8,001 bases of DNA from positions 1 to 8,001 of the forward strand of contig CAMLGP010000102.1 of the NCBI GenBank assembly GCA_946479535.1, written 5' to 3'. The notes under the pieces were generated by a model. It had not been told where the DNA came from. It worked only from the letters and a program-made list of their open reading frames with translations, and ran no database searches. Below are positions 1 to 6,765 of this stretch, one piece after another (the stretch's first letter is position 1; each line of letters starts with the position of its first letter). A program made the position numbers and the translations under genes. Source of the DNA: an uncultured Bacteroidota bacterium. Lineage in GTDB: Bacteria; Bacteroidota; Bacteroidia; Chitinophagales; Chitinophagaceae.

Positions 1-1809
1 AAAATGAAAATCAAAAAGCATATGGTCACCAATATTGATGATCAGTTGATTTCCGATATATAATTTAGAGCCATCATCTGTGCTCAATCCAAATGTATAA
101 TACCCATCCTCTTTAATTTCAAGAAATCCATCCAGCCTGGTTCCCCAATTGGTTATACGTGGAAATTTTGCCCACGTAAATGCGGAATCCATTACACCGG
201 AAAGTACCGGTTTCATTTTGGAAAAATCTGGTAAGCTATCCCAGGCACCTTCGTAATAATTATAATGCAAACCACCGGGTTTGGCTTTTTTAGGTTTGGC
301 AACCGGCTTTAAAGTGGAAGATTTGAAATCAACTTTGATGACTTTGTCAAACGCACCACGAGGTGAAAAAGATTTAATGATTACCTGTGCTGGTCCATCT
401 ACTGTGATCTCCGGTTCTGCCAGTGGAGAGGATAAAGTTGGCTCCGATCCATCTGTTGTATACCGAACACTTCCATCAGCCGGTGTAAAGAACCATATCT
501 TGAATGGTTTGCCCTTTTCAACAAATCCTCCCTGGGGATGAAAGGTCAGATTTGAATTAAATCCTGAATAAAAGAATCGCAAACCATCATAAACACTTTT
601 GTACCGAATTGAATTATGTGTTTCCCCAGGATATTCTACAAATTTCCATTGTAATCCTTTAGGAGCTTTTTCCTTTAAAATCGAATCAATGGAAGGAATT
701 CCCATGCCCTCTGATTCTTTTCCTCCTCTCCCACTCATCCATAATGATTTATTGCTGTGCAGTTTTGGATCAAGCTTATCCATTGTTAGCTTTTTCATGT
801 AACCGTTATCCCACCAGAAGGAAGGATCTGCTGCCAGGTAACTGTCAAAAACCTCAGGACGTGTAAGAAATGCATACATGGCGAATAATCCGCCGAATGA
901 ATGACCGAATATTCCATTGGAACCTTTTACATTGTACTTTTTAGTGATATAGGGAATCAGTTCTTTTTGGAGGAAGGAAAGAAAATTATCTGCACCACCG
1001 TAATTATCATTGGGTGAAGTATGCGTTGGGGTAAGATCACGATTGCGGTCAGTATTATATACGCCAACAATAATTGGTTCTGGCATAAAACCATTTTCAC
1101 GGACCCATTCTTCAATCTGGCGCGTCATACCTGTGTTTCCTTCACCATCCAGTACATACAATACGTCATATTTTTTGCTCTCATTGAAATCATGAGGAAG
1201 CACCACTTCAATTATTCTGTTTTCTTTTAAAACAGCAGAATAGATGGAATCACGTGTGCCCTGATTAGTAGAAGAAGATGATGGAGTTACATTACTGGAT
1301 GTAAGACCCTGGTGATCATAACTAAGTGCTCTTGTGATCTTCCAATGATTGTCTGTGAATTTCCACAAATGGGTGAATCTGGCCACTCCTGAAAGTCTTT
1401 CAGACTTTCCGGGTTCTGTTACATAAAAACGATGCTCACCCATTTGAATGGCACCATAATTATCCATCGGGAATACCTCCATTGTACCTTTGACCAATTC
1501 TCTTCTCAATTTTGTTGCATTGGGTCCACAGAAATTCTTCTTCAGGGTTTCAAAGAATGCCTGCTTGCCAATGGTAGGCCCTCCTTTATCATGATAGAAT
1601 TCCATGTCATCAGAAAAAAATATCTCTGCTTTTTCAGGTTGACAGGTATAAACGATAGAGAATAATACACTGTCCTGATAAGCCAGTTGATCGTAAAGCT
1701 TTTTATTTTCTGCTGAAACCGAATTATCCTGTCCGTGAACAGGAATTATCAAAATGCATAAAAGTGTAAAGAGAAAGCTTGTACGGGAAAGAAAAATAGC
1801 AGGTGTCAT
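1..1809 (-). CDS. Secreted multidomain esterase (DUF4440/SnoaL-like + Fes-type esterase + CHB_HEX_C-like + PA14), C-terminus outside window
   Basis: Reading down from the ATG at 1809 the frame stays open for 603 codons to the window edge, so the gene is 3'-truncated only by the window. Residues 1-26 form a signal peptide (hydrophobic core, then VHG before Q27), implying export. Residues about 33-168 look like a SnoaL/DUF4440 (NTF2-fold) domain, followed by a Ser/Thr/Asn-rich linker (170-185). Residues about 186-415 are an alpha/beta hydrolase of the putative-esterase (Fes/IroE) family: nucleophile elbow GHSFGG with Ser304, an ADPSFWW block at 327-333, and His398 in GETHNS; the acid may be Glu365 or Glu367. 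Residues about 425-495 resemble the chitobiase/hexosaminidase C-terminal domain (RYTTDGSEPT, 449-458). After a Lys/Pro linker (500-511), a PA14 domain starts near 513 (STDDGSKLYI, 576-585). Family knowledge suggests ester cleavage on a glycan, siderophore or similar substrate; the real substrate is unknown. The start is chosen because it gives a complete signal peptide. Confidence 0.9.
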   Translation of the reverse strand, partial: MTPAIFLSRTSFLFTLLCILIIPVHGQDNSVSAENKKLYDQLAYQDSVLFSIVYTCQPEKAEIFFSDDMEFYHDKGGPTIGKQAFFETLKKNFCGPNATKLRRELVKGTMEVFPMDNYGAIQMGEHRFYVTEPGKSERLSGVARFTHLWKFTDNHWKITRALSYDHQGLTSSNVTPSSSSTNQGTRDSIYSAVLKENRIIEVVLPHDFNESKKYDVLYVLDGEGNTGMTRQIEEWVRENGFMPEPIIVGVYNTDRNRDLTPTHTSPNDNYGGADNFLSFLQKELIPYITKKYNVKGSNGIFGHSFGGLFAMYAFLTRPEVFDSYLAADPSFWWDNGYMKKLTMDKLDPKLHSNKSLWMSGRGGKESEGMGIPSIDSILKEKAPKGLQWKFVEYPGETHNSIRYKSVYDGLRFFYSGFNSNLTFHPQGGFVEKGKPFKIWFFTPADGSVRYTTDGSEPTLSSPLAEPEITVDGPAQVIIKSFSPRGAFDKVIKVDFKSSTLKPVAKPKKAKPGGLHYNYYEGAWDSLPDFSKMKPVLSGVMDSAFTWAKFPRITNWGTRLDGFLEIKEDGYYTFGLSTDDGSKLYIGNQLIINIGDHMLFDFHF

Positions 1810-1909
1810 TTGCAGGTTTTTATTTTTTACTAAGCTCAAATGGCCTTAGGGTAATCGCCTCAGGTCTTTATTCTGGATTGAGTTGGTGTAGAGATCTGGA
1901 AATTGGAAA

Positions 1910-1952
1910 GACCCGGTGATAACACAATCTTTTTGTAAATTATCACCAGGTC
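1910..1952 (-). terminator. Hairpin downstream of the receptor gene, probable terminator
   Basis: A 13-bp inverted repeat (1910-1922 against 1940-1952) encloses a 17-nt loop, and the loop contains a small nested ACAA/TTGT pairing. It begins 17 nt after the receptor stop codon. Read on the minus strand the only imperfect pair is a G-U wobble; on the plus strand it is a C-A mismatch, so the structure is more stable in the minus-strand transcript. The U-run after it is weak (TTTCC), so termination efficiency is uncertain. If it works, the esterase gene downstream needs its own promoter, and I could not find a convincing TAnnTTTG element for one in 1810-1909. Confidence 0.5.
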
Positions 1953-1968
1953 AAAATGGTTAAGGCGA

Positions 1969-4419
1969 TTAGTTGCCTCCCCCTTTCACACGATTCTGCT
2001 CATCATCAGCTCCACCCCGTTTACGTTGGCCGGCTGAATTCGATTTTCCTTTGTTAAAGCGCCAGGTGAAGCTTAAACTTCCTGCGCGACTGTCATTTAC
2101 ATTTCTGAACTGGGCGTCCACATTGCTATACTTGCTATATCCTCTAAATACGCCCCCCGCGAATATGTCCCTGACATTTAAACGGATTGTTCCATTATTT
2201 TTCAAAACCTGCTTGCCGAAGCCTGCATTCCATTGTGTAATCGGTTTAATAAAGAGCACGCCTTCTACTGATTTGCTTCTGTAAAATCCACTTACTTCTG
2301 CGCTCCATCCCTTTCCCCATTTGAATTGCTGCTGTATCTGGGCCATCCAGCCAGTTACGCCAATGGATATATGTTCATTGTTTACAATGCCCTCAAAGTG
2401 ATTATTTGATCCATTGAAATAAATATTACCACTCCACCATTTTTTAATCTGCTTGTAGGCACTGATTGAAATGCCTACCTGGTCACGTTTGGCAATATTT
2501 GCTTTCTTAATGAAAGTTTCATTGGTTGCTTCATTTTGTTCCAGTACCTGCTGAATAATATTGTTGGTTTTAGTATAATTCAGTGTGGTTGTAAGAAATC
2601 CTCCATAAGTATGTGTGAACTCGATATTATGGCTGAATTGCGGCCTGAGGTTGGGATTTCCCTGCTCAAAAGTATATCTGTCTAGGAAATGAATAAAGGG
2701 ATTCAGATCACCATAATCAGGACGATTGATCCTTCTTCCGTAATTCACTACAAACTGATTCTTTTCATTTAAATTGTATTGCACATACGCTGTAGGGAAT
2801 AATTGAGTATAGTCGATATTGAATGGAGCCTGACTGGAAGTAAGCTGTTTTCCTTTACCACTGGTATTTTCCAAACGAAGTCCTAATTGAGTGGACCATT
2901 TTTTGTTAATAGGCCTTGTATAATTTACATAGGCTGCATTAATATTCTCGGTATATACAAAGTGATTGCTACGGTTGTAATCATGCACCATCTGACCGTT
3001 GATAAGGCTGTCGTAATTTGCATCATTATCTGTTTTTACATAGCTGGATTTGATGCCGGCCTCAAACTTTGCCCCCTTCTTCAAAGGCAGTGAGTAATCC
3101 ATTTTGGCACTATAGATTGTGATATCCTGGGGCAAATCGCCCAATAAAGTATCTGTTTTGTGGAGCTGTGCACCCGAAGCATCATAATTGGTAGTGTAGA
3201 GTGGTTGTTTGCTGGTAGAACGGTAAGCGATGTAATCAATATCTGCAGTCAATTCCTGTCCTGCTGAATCAAAGACATGGCGGAAATTAAAATTGCCGCT
3301 GTAATTTTTCCATTTTTCCTTATTCTGGGTATATGCAAATGCCTTTTCTGACAATACACTGTTGGGGTTGTAGATTGAGGTGTTGGTATTACTTTGCCAT
3401 AAACTTGGACTATACCATCCGCTTAAAACAATTCCCAGAGTTGTTTTCTTGCTGGCGTTATAGTCAACTCCTGCCTTAGCACTGTAATATTTGCTTTCAT
3501 TTCCCATTTTTGAGCCCTGGTCAAACATGGAAAGAAGGTTCTTGGTATTGATATCACGAAAATTCCTTTGAACGTAAAGCTCCTCTCCGCGGTGATTGCT
3601 GCTATAATTAAGATTTGAGAAGAAATTTATCCTGTCTTTGCGATAATTGAAGTTAAACCCTTCATTAAACCTTGCATATCTTCCCTGGGTATAACCGGAA
3701 GTAATGCTGCCGTTATAGCCGAACTGCTTGTTCTTTTTGGTCTTGATGTTGATCACACCTGAATTACCTGCGGCATCATAACGTGCCGGAGGATTGGTCA
3801 TGATCTCAATTTGTTCCAACTGGCTTGCGTTCATATTCCGAAGCAGGTTGGCCAGGTCCTGGCCACTTAAATAACTTGGGCGCCCATCAATATAAACTGT
3901 AACACCAGCTTTTCCTTTCAGGCTGATATTACCATCCTTGTCTACCGTTACGCCTGGTGATTTTTCAAGCACTTCCAGGGCAGAGCTTCCCACACTGGTG
4001 ATGGAAGCTTCCACGTTCACGATAGTTCTGTCTATTTTCTGTTCAATGAGCGGCTTTCTTGAAGTGACCGTAACGGCACCAATATTTCCTGCCTGAGGTA
4101 TCAGTTCAATCGTTTTTAGGGTAAGAGCAGGGCTTCCAGCCGCTACATCAAATATTTCTGAATACCCATTCTGATGGCCAACGGCGGAAATGGACACCAG
4201 GTATTTACCCTGTGCCACCCCTTCAAAGGCATAGTTTCCTGTTTTATCAGCCACGCTCATTTTGGCCACACTGGAGTCCTTGGCGCGTAAAAGTGTGATA
4301 GTTGCAGATTCGATGGTTTTGGTATTGCCATCAATAACGGTTCCGCTCACCTTTGTTTGTGCCTGACTAGCAACGGATAAGGCTAGAATTGCTGCGGTCA
4401 GGGTTAAAAGCTTTCTCAT
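1969..4419 (-). CDS. Outer-membrane beta-barrel, TonB-dependent-receptor-like protein (CarboxypepD_reg + plug + OMP_b-brl_3 type)
   Basis: Complete 816-residue protein of usual length for this Bacteroidota family. Residues 1-20 are a signal peptide with probable cleavage after SQA20. Residues about 22-107 form a carboxypeptidase-regulatory-like beta-sandwich (VSGTVIDGNTKTIESATITL start, GNYAFEGVAQGKY turn). Residues about 113-228 are a plug domain, with VLEKSPGVTVDKDGNISLKG (149-168), VYIDGRPSYLSG (175-186) and the end block IEIMTNPPARYDAAGNSGVI (204-223). Residues 230 to about 790 are aromatic-rich alternating strands of the outer-membrane barrel, with NYGRRINRPDYGDLNPF as a typical late-barrel block. 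There is no STN domain, so direct signalling to an anti-sigma factor is not expected. The last 26 residues form a hydrophilic Gly/Arg/Lys tail after the final strand (SLSFTWRF). No SusD partner is adjacent, so a classical glycan-uptake locus is not supported. The ligand is unknown; uptake, or an outer-membrane role without transport, are both possible. Confidence 0.92.
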   Translation of the reverse strand: MRKLLTLTAAILALSVASQAQTKVSGTVIDGNTKTIESATITLLRAKDSSVAKMSVADKTGNYAFEGVAQGKYLVSISAVGHQNGYSEIFDVAAGSPALTLKTIELIPQAGNIGAVTVTSRKPLIEQKIDRTIVNVEASITSVGSSALEVLEKSPGVTVDKDGNISLKGKAGVTVYIDGRPSYLSGQDLANLLRNMNASQLEQIEIMTNPPARYDAAGNSGVINIKTKKNKQFGYNGSITSGYTQGRYARFNEGFNFNYRKDRINFFSNLNYSSNHRGEELYVQRNFRDINTKNLLSMFDQGSKMGNESKYYSAKAGVDYNASKKTTLGIVLSGWYSPSLWQSNTNTSIYNPNSVLSEKAFAYTQNKEKWKNYSGNFNFRHVFDSAGQELTADIDYIAYRSTSKQPLYTTNYDASGAQLHKTDTLLGDLPQDITIYSAKMDYSLPLKKGAKFEAGIKSSYVKTDNDANYDSLINGQMVHDYNRSNHFVYTENINAAYVNYTRPINKKWSTQLGLRLENTSGKGKQLTSSQAPFNIDYTQLFPTAYVQYNLNEKNQFVVNYGRRINRPDYGDLNPFIHFLDRYTFEQGNPNLRPQFSHNIEFTHTYGGFLTTTLNYTKTNNIIQQVLEQNEATNETFIKKANIAKRDQVGISISAYKQIKKWWSGNIYFNGSNNHFEGIVNNEHISIGVTGWMAQIQQQFKWGKGWSAEVSGFYRSKSVEGVLFIKPITQWNAGFGKQVLKNNGTIRLNVRDIFAGGVFRGYSKYSNVDAQFRNVNDSRAGSLSFTWRFNKGKSNSAGQRKRGGADDEQNRVKGGGN

Positions 4420-4460
4420 CTGGTTATAGTTATAAGTACTAGTTTTTGTTAATTACAGTT

Positions 4461-4468
4461 CAAAGGTA
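4461..4468 (-). promoter_or_regulatory. Bacteroidota-type -7 promoter element of the receptor gene
   Basis: On the minus strand this reads TACCTTTG, an exact match to the TAnnTTTG -7 element of the Bacteroidota housekeeping sigma factor. It lies 41 nt upstream of the receptor ATG, giving a predicted leader of roughly 34 nt. The -33 element is less clear: a TTG within GTTCTTGG lies 15 nt upstream, closer than usual, so only the -7 half is well supported. Confidence 0.55.
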
Positions 4469-4535
4469 GGTACTTTGCATTACCAAGAACATTGTTTTAA
4501 ATTAAACGGCTCGATTCAGGGATGACCGGCCGCAA

Positions 4536-4566
4536 TCTGTTCACACCTATTGGACGTACCGTTTAG
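4536..4566 (+). promoter_or_regulatory. Possible LytTR binding site upstream of the receptor gene
   Basis: Two direct half-sites, TCTGTTCAC (4536-4544) and ACCGTTTAG (4558-4566), are separated by 13 nt. The published LytTR-family consensus is two copies of [TA][AC][CA]GTTN[AG][TG] spaced by 12-13 nt. The second half matches at all nine positions and the first at seven of nine. The site lies about 70-100 bp upstream of the receptor -7 element, where an activator could act, and next to a LytTR gene. Isolated half-sites also occur elsewhere here (TGAGTTGGT at 1879-1887, with no partner), so chance cannot be excluded. Confidence 0.25.
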
Positions 4567-4575
4567 AATTGGGTT

Positions 4576-4589
4576 ACAGGCATACCTGT
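4576..4589. repeat. 14-bp palindrome ACAGG-CATA-CCTGT
   Basis: A perfect 5-bp inverted repeat with a 4-nt centre. On the plus strand a short T run follows directly, which resembles a mini-terminator, but no plus-strand gene precedes it. On the minus strand no T run follows. It is therefore better read as a possible protein-binding palindrome or a chance occurrence. Confidence 0.25.
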
Positions 4590-4734
4590 TTTTCGGATGA
4601 GTGGTTTGAATTGCCTTTCAGGCGGGAAATGCCGTTCCACAGCGGTAACACGAAGCTAAAAGGTGGAGGCCTTCGGGAAAAGCTATTTCCGGGCAGTTGT
4701 ATGTTTCCTGAAGTGAATGGCAATAAATGTTGGA

Positions 4735-4751
4735 TGGACTGTCAAAGTCCA
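4735..4751 (-). terminator. Small hairpin overlapping the regulator stop codon
   Basis: TGGACT and AGTCCA form a 6-bp stem with a 5-nt loop that spans the TGA stop of the response regulator (4742-4744). No real U tract follows on the minus strand. It is a weak terminator candidate, and no better one was found between the regulator and the receptor promoter, so some readthrough into the receptor gene is possible. Confidence 0.2.
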
Positions 4752-5506
4752 AATTCCAGCCGGATGGGATCATAGTAGGTGCGGCCGGAAGTGAGGCGGG
4801 TATTCAGTTTATCATCCATTACAAAGAGATAGCGGCCGTTGAAATGGCGGTGCATTTCCCTGATCTTTTCCTTATTGATGATATGTGATTTATGAATACG
4901 ATGGAATTGCGGGGGCAGCTTTTCTTCCAGCGAGGTGAGTGATTGATCAGTCAGATGCTTTTGTCCATCAGCCGTAAATACGAACACATATTTGTCCTGC
5001 GCTTCAAAATAAACAATCGTTTCAAAACGTAGTAAAATAATTCTATCACCCGTTTTTATAGGCAGGGCTGTTGTTTTGGGGGGTGCCTGGATCTGTTTGA
5101 TGATATCCTGGAGGCTATTAATATTAATTGCCTGGTTTAGCATTCCAAACTGTTTCAGCTTTTCAATTGCCTGGTTAAGACGGTCTTCCTTGATCGGCTT
5201 AAGCAGATAATCAATGGAAAAAGTTTCGAAAGCCTTTATTGCATATTGTTCATAAGCTGTGGTGAATATGATATTAGGTTTGGAGCTCAGTCTTTCGATC
5301 ACTTCGAAACCCGTAAAATCAGGCATTTGAATATCCAGGAAGATAAGATCCGGTTTCAGCTCTTCTATTTTCTGAATTGCCTCTTTACCGCTGCCAGCTT
5401 CAGCGATAATGTCTATTACATCGTTATGTTCCTGCAGCAGGCTTTTCATCAGCCTTCTTGCTGCCGGCTCGTCATCTATCACGATTGTCTTAAACACCTG
5501 GCTCAT
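4742..5506 (-). CDS. LytTR-family DNA-binding response regulator
   Basis: Complete 254-residue LytR/AlgR-type regulator of normal length. Residues 5-118 are a receiver domain: acidic pocket Asp11-Asp12, phosphoacceptor Asp58 in FLDIQMP, conserved Thr83 in FTTAY, and Lys103 in LLKP. A linker (about 120-145) leads to a LytTR DNA-binding domain at 148-254, recognised by VYFEAQDKYVFVF (165-177), HRIHKSHIIN (202-211) and the GRYLF and TSGRTY blocks near the end. It is expected to be phosphorylated by the kinase encoded directly upstream and to bind paired direct repeats at promoters. Its ATG lies inside the end of the kinase gene with a 17-bp overlap in another frame, indicating one transcript and probable translational coupling. 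Gene targets are not shown by the sequence; the adjacent receptor gene and its own operon are the natural candidates. All catalytic residues are present. Confidence 0.95.
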   Translation of the reverse strand: MSQVFKTIVIDDEPAARRLMKSLLQEHNDVIDIIAEAGSGKEAIQKIEELKPDLIFLDIQMPDFTGFEVIERLSSKPNIIFTTAYEQYAIKAFETFSIDYLLKPIKEDRLNQAIEKLKQFGMLNQAININSLQDIIKQIQAPPKTTALPIKTGDRIILLRFETIVYFEAQDKYVFVFTADGQKHLTDQSLTSLEEKLPPQFHRIHKSHIINKEKIREMHRHFNGRYLFVMDDKLNTRLTSGRTYYDPIRLEFGL

Positions 5507-6665
5507 TTTTCATCAGTTTATGAATATGAATGGATACCTGTTTACGCGGATGATTGATAAAGTGGATCTCATAGCTACCCGGAAAAAGAAGGTCCAGCTT
5601 ATCGTAAACACTTTTTACACCATATCCCGGATTCAATTCATCAGGAAAAAGCGGACCATTATCTGCTATATTAATAATGAGCTTATCCTGTTCTATTTTT
5701 GTTTCCAGGAATATCTCGGACATCTGTCCTGTTACCTTTAGGCCATGTTTGACAGCATTTTCTACCAATGGCTGAAGGATGAAGCGGGGTACGAGATAAT
5801 GATTGGTGTCCTCTGCTACCCTCACATGGTAATTAAGCTTGTCTTCAAAACGGATCTTTTCGATCTGCAGATATACGTCTGTCATGGACACCTCATCTCT
5901 TACCGTTGAATAATTGTTCTGACTATAGTTGATACTATAGCGGAAGAGATCAGCCAGTGCCACTGTCATTTGTCTTGCCTTCTTTCCAGCTGTTATAGAT
6001 AGATCAGCTATTGAGTTCAAAGCATTGTATAGGAAATGTGGGTTGACCTTGGAATGCAATGCATCCAGTTCTGCCTTTGCTTTTAATTCCTGCAACCGGC
6101 TTAACTCAAGCTCCTTCTCATCAAATTTTCTTTTCTGCTGCATGTTCAGGTAATTCACCACCGCATATACCAATCCAACAGCAGCAGAAGTATATATAAT
6201 GGAAATGGAATTATACTTTAAAAAAGTTCCAACGTTGGGGTCTTTGTAGTAAACCATATAAACCAGGCTCGCCTGAATGACAAGGGAACTGATCACCAGG
6301 GCACCCAATATCAATAGTTTGTGCGCTGCAAAAGATAGTTTTTTAAGCTCTTTGAGATGGGCCAGCCATCTGCAAATATTATAAGTGACCAGAGTAAAAA
6401 CCAGGCAGCCAAGCGTCTGCACTCCGATAAAACCCAGCCAGCCAAGCTTATTGATTGCATAAACAAAACCACCGCTTACAGGTGCCGAGGAATTGACAAG
6501 GAAAAAAATACTAAGGAAGGCCACCGTATTTTGCCGTAACCACTCATTCTTTATTCGCCCTTTAAACATGCGGCCAAAATTGGCCAGGAAGAACAATCCA
6601 ATTACTGCAAGGCACAGGCAGCAAAAGACGATAAAAATATATTCAAGCGGGGAGGGTTCCTTCAT
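5490..6665 (-). CDS. LytS/YehU-type membrane sensor histidine kinase
   Basis: Complete 391-residue kinase of the His_kinase (PF06580) family, the usual partner of LytTR regulators. The N-terminal half has about five hydrophobic membrane segments (near 9-29, 47-71, 77-100, 116-139 and 151-173) with no large periplasmic domain, so the signal is probably sensed in or at the inner membrane. A charged, coiled-coil-like helix (about 175-205) leads to the phosphoacceptor His210 in VNPHFLYNAL. The ATPase part follows with the N box PLVENAVKHG (299-308, Asn303), the G1 box ADNG (Asp335) and a late glycine motif PGYGVKSV (346-353). All motifs needed for autophosphorylation are visible. The membrane part is not a recognisable named sensor domain, so the stimulus is unknown. 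It is the first gene of the kinase-regulator operon and is transcribed away from ltaE across a 100-bp spacer. Confidence 0.93.
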   Translation of the reverse strand: MKEPSPLEYIFIVFCCLCLAVIGLFFLANFGRMFKGRIKNEWLRQNTVAFLSIFFLVNSSAPVSGGFVYAINKLGWLGFIGVQTLGCLVFTLVTYNICRWLAHLKELKKLSFAAHKLLILGALVISSLVIQASLVYMVYYKDPNVGTFLKYNSISIIYTSAAVGLVYAVVNYLNMQQKRKFDEKELELSRLQELKAKAELDALHSKVNPHFLYNALNSIADLSITAGKKARQMTVALADLFRYSINYSQNNYSTVRDEVSMTDVYLQIEKIRFEDKLNYHVRVAEDTNHYLVPRFILQPLVENAVKHGLKVTGQMSEIFLETKIEQDKLIINIADNGPLFPDELNPGYGVKSVYDKLDLLFPGSYEIHFINHPRKQVSIHIHKLMKNEPGV

Positions 6666-6715
6666 ACCTGCGGCTAAAGTAAGAAATGACAGGCTTTAAT
6701 AACAGCCGGAGCTTC

Positions 6716-6745
6716 GCCAACTGGCATATTTTGGGAGTCAACGGC
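6716..6745 (-). promoter_or_regulatory. Possible LytTR-like direct repeat upstream of the kinase operon
   Basis: On the minus strand GCCGTTGAC (6737-6745) and CCAGTTGGC (6716-6724) are separated by 12 nt, one of the two spacings accepted for LytTR sites. Each half matches the family consensus at seven of nine positions, with GTT kept and mismatches at the two outer bases. It lies about 50-80 bp upstream of the kinase ATG, in the spacer shared with ltaE, and would fit autoregulation. The match is weaker than the one at 4536-4566. No convincing TAnnTTTG promoter was found in this spacer for either direction. Confidence 0.18.
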
Positions 6746-6765
6746 GGAGGAATTACCTTCACCTC

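Larger units (their letters stand above)
4420..4741. other. 322-bp non-coding gap between the regulator and receptor genes
   Basis: No convincing gene was found on either strand. The 68-codon plus-strand frame starting at 4569 runs into the antisense of the regulator gene and has no recognisable domain. The gap contains the receptor promoter (4461-4468), a LytTR-like direct repeat (4536-4566), an inverted pair of CCGTTTA heptamers (4503-4509 and 4559-4565), a 14-bp palindrome (4576-4589), and a small hairpin at the regulator stop codon. Its length exceeds what a simple promoter needs and suggests a regulatory region, which is inference. Confidence 0.6.

Noticed and set aside
281..1665. Several short plus-strand frames across the esterase gene
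   Set aside because: All are antisense to a continuous 603-codon frame with a signal peptide and recognisable domains.
1879..1887. Single LytTR-like half-site TGAGTTGGT upstream of the esterase
   Set aside because: Matches 8 of 9 positions but has no partner at 12-13 nt on either side, so it was used only as a guide to the chance background.
1852..1971. TAATCGCC and GGCGATTA inverted pair flanking the hairpin after the receptor gene
   Set aside because: Only 8 bp with more than 100 nt between the copies, and one copy overlaps the receptor stop codon; no target duplication or mobile-element feature is visible, so chance is the simplest reading.
4569..4775. 68-codon plus-strand frame in the gap between receptor and regulator
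   Set aside because: No recognisable domain, no promoter or start signal, and its end overlaps the regulator gene in antisense. Composition does not look like a conserved small protein.
5246..5741. Two overlapping plus-strand frames (103 and 110 codons) across the kinase-regulator junction
   Set aside because: Antisense to two intact genes with all catalytic motifs; translations are low-complexity and unlike any protein.
6666..6765. Possible promoters in the kinase-ltaE spacer: TACTTTAG (minus strand) and TATTTTG (plus strand)
   Set aside because: Each deviates from TAnnTTTG by one substitution or one missing base, neither has a clear -33 partner, and the minus-strand one would leave almost no leader.
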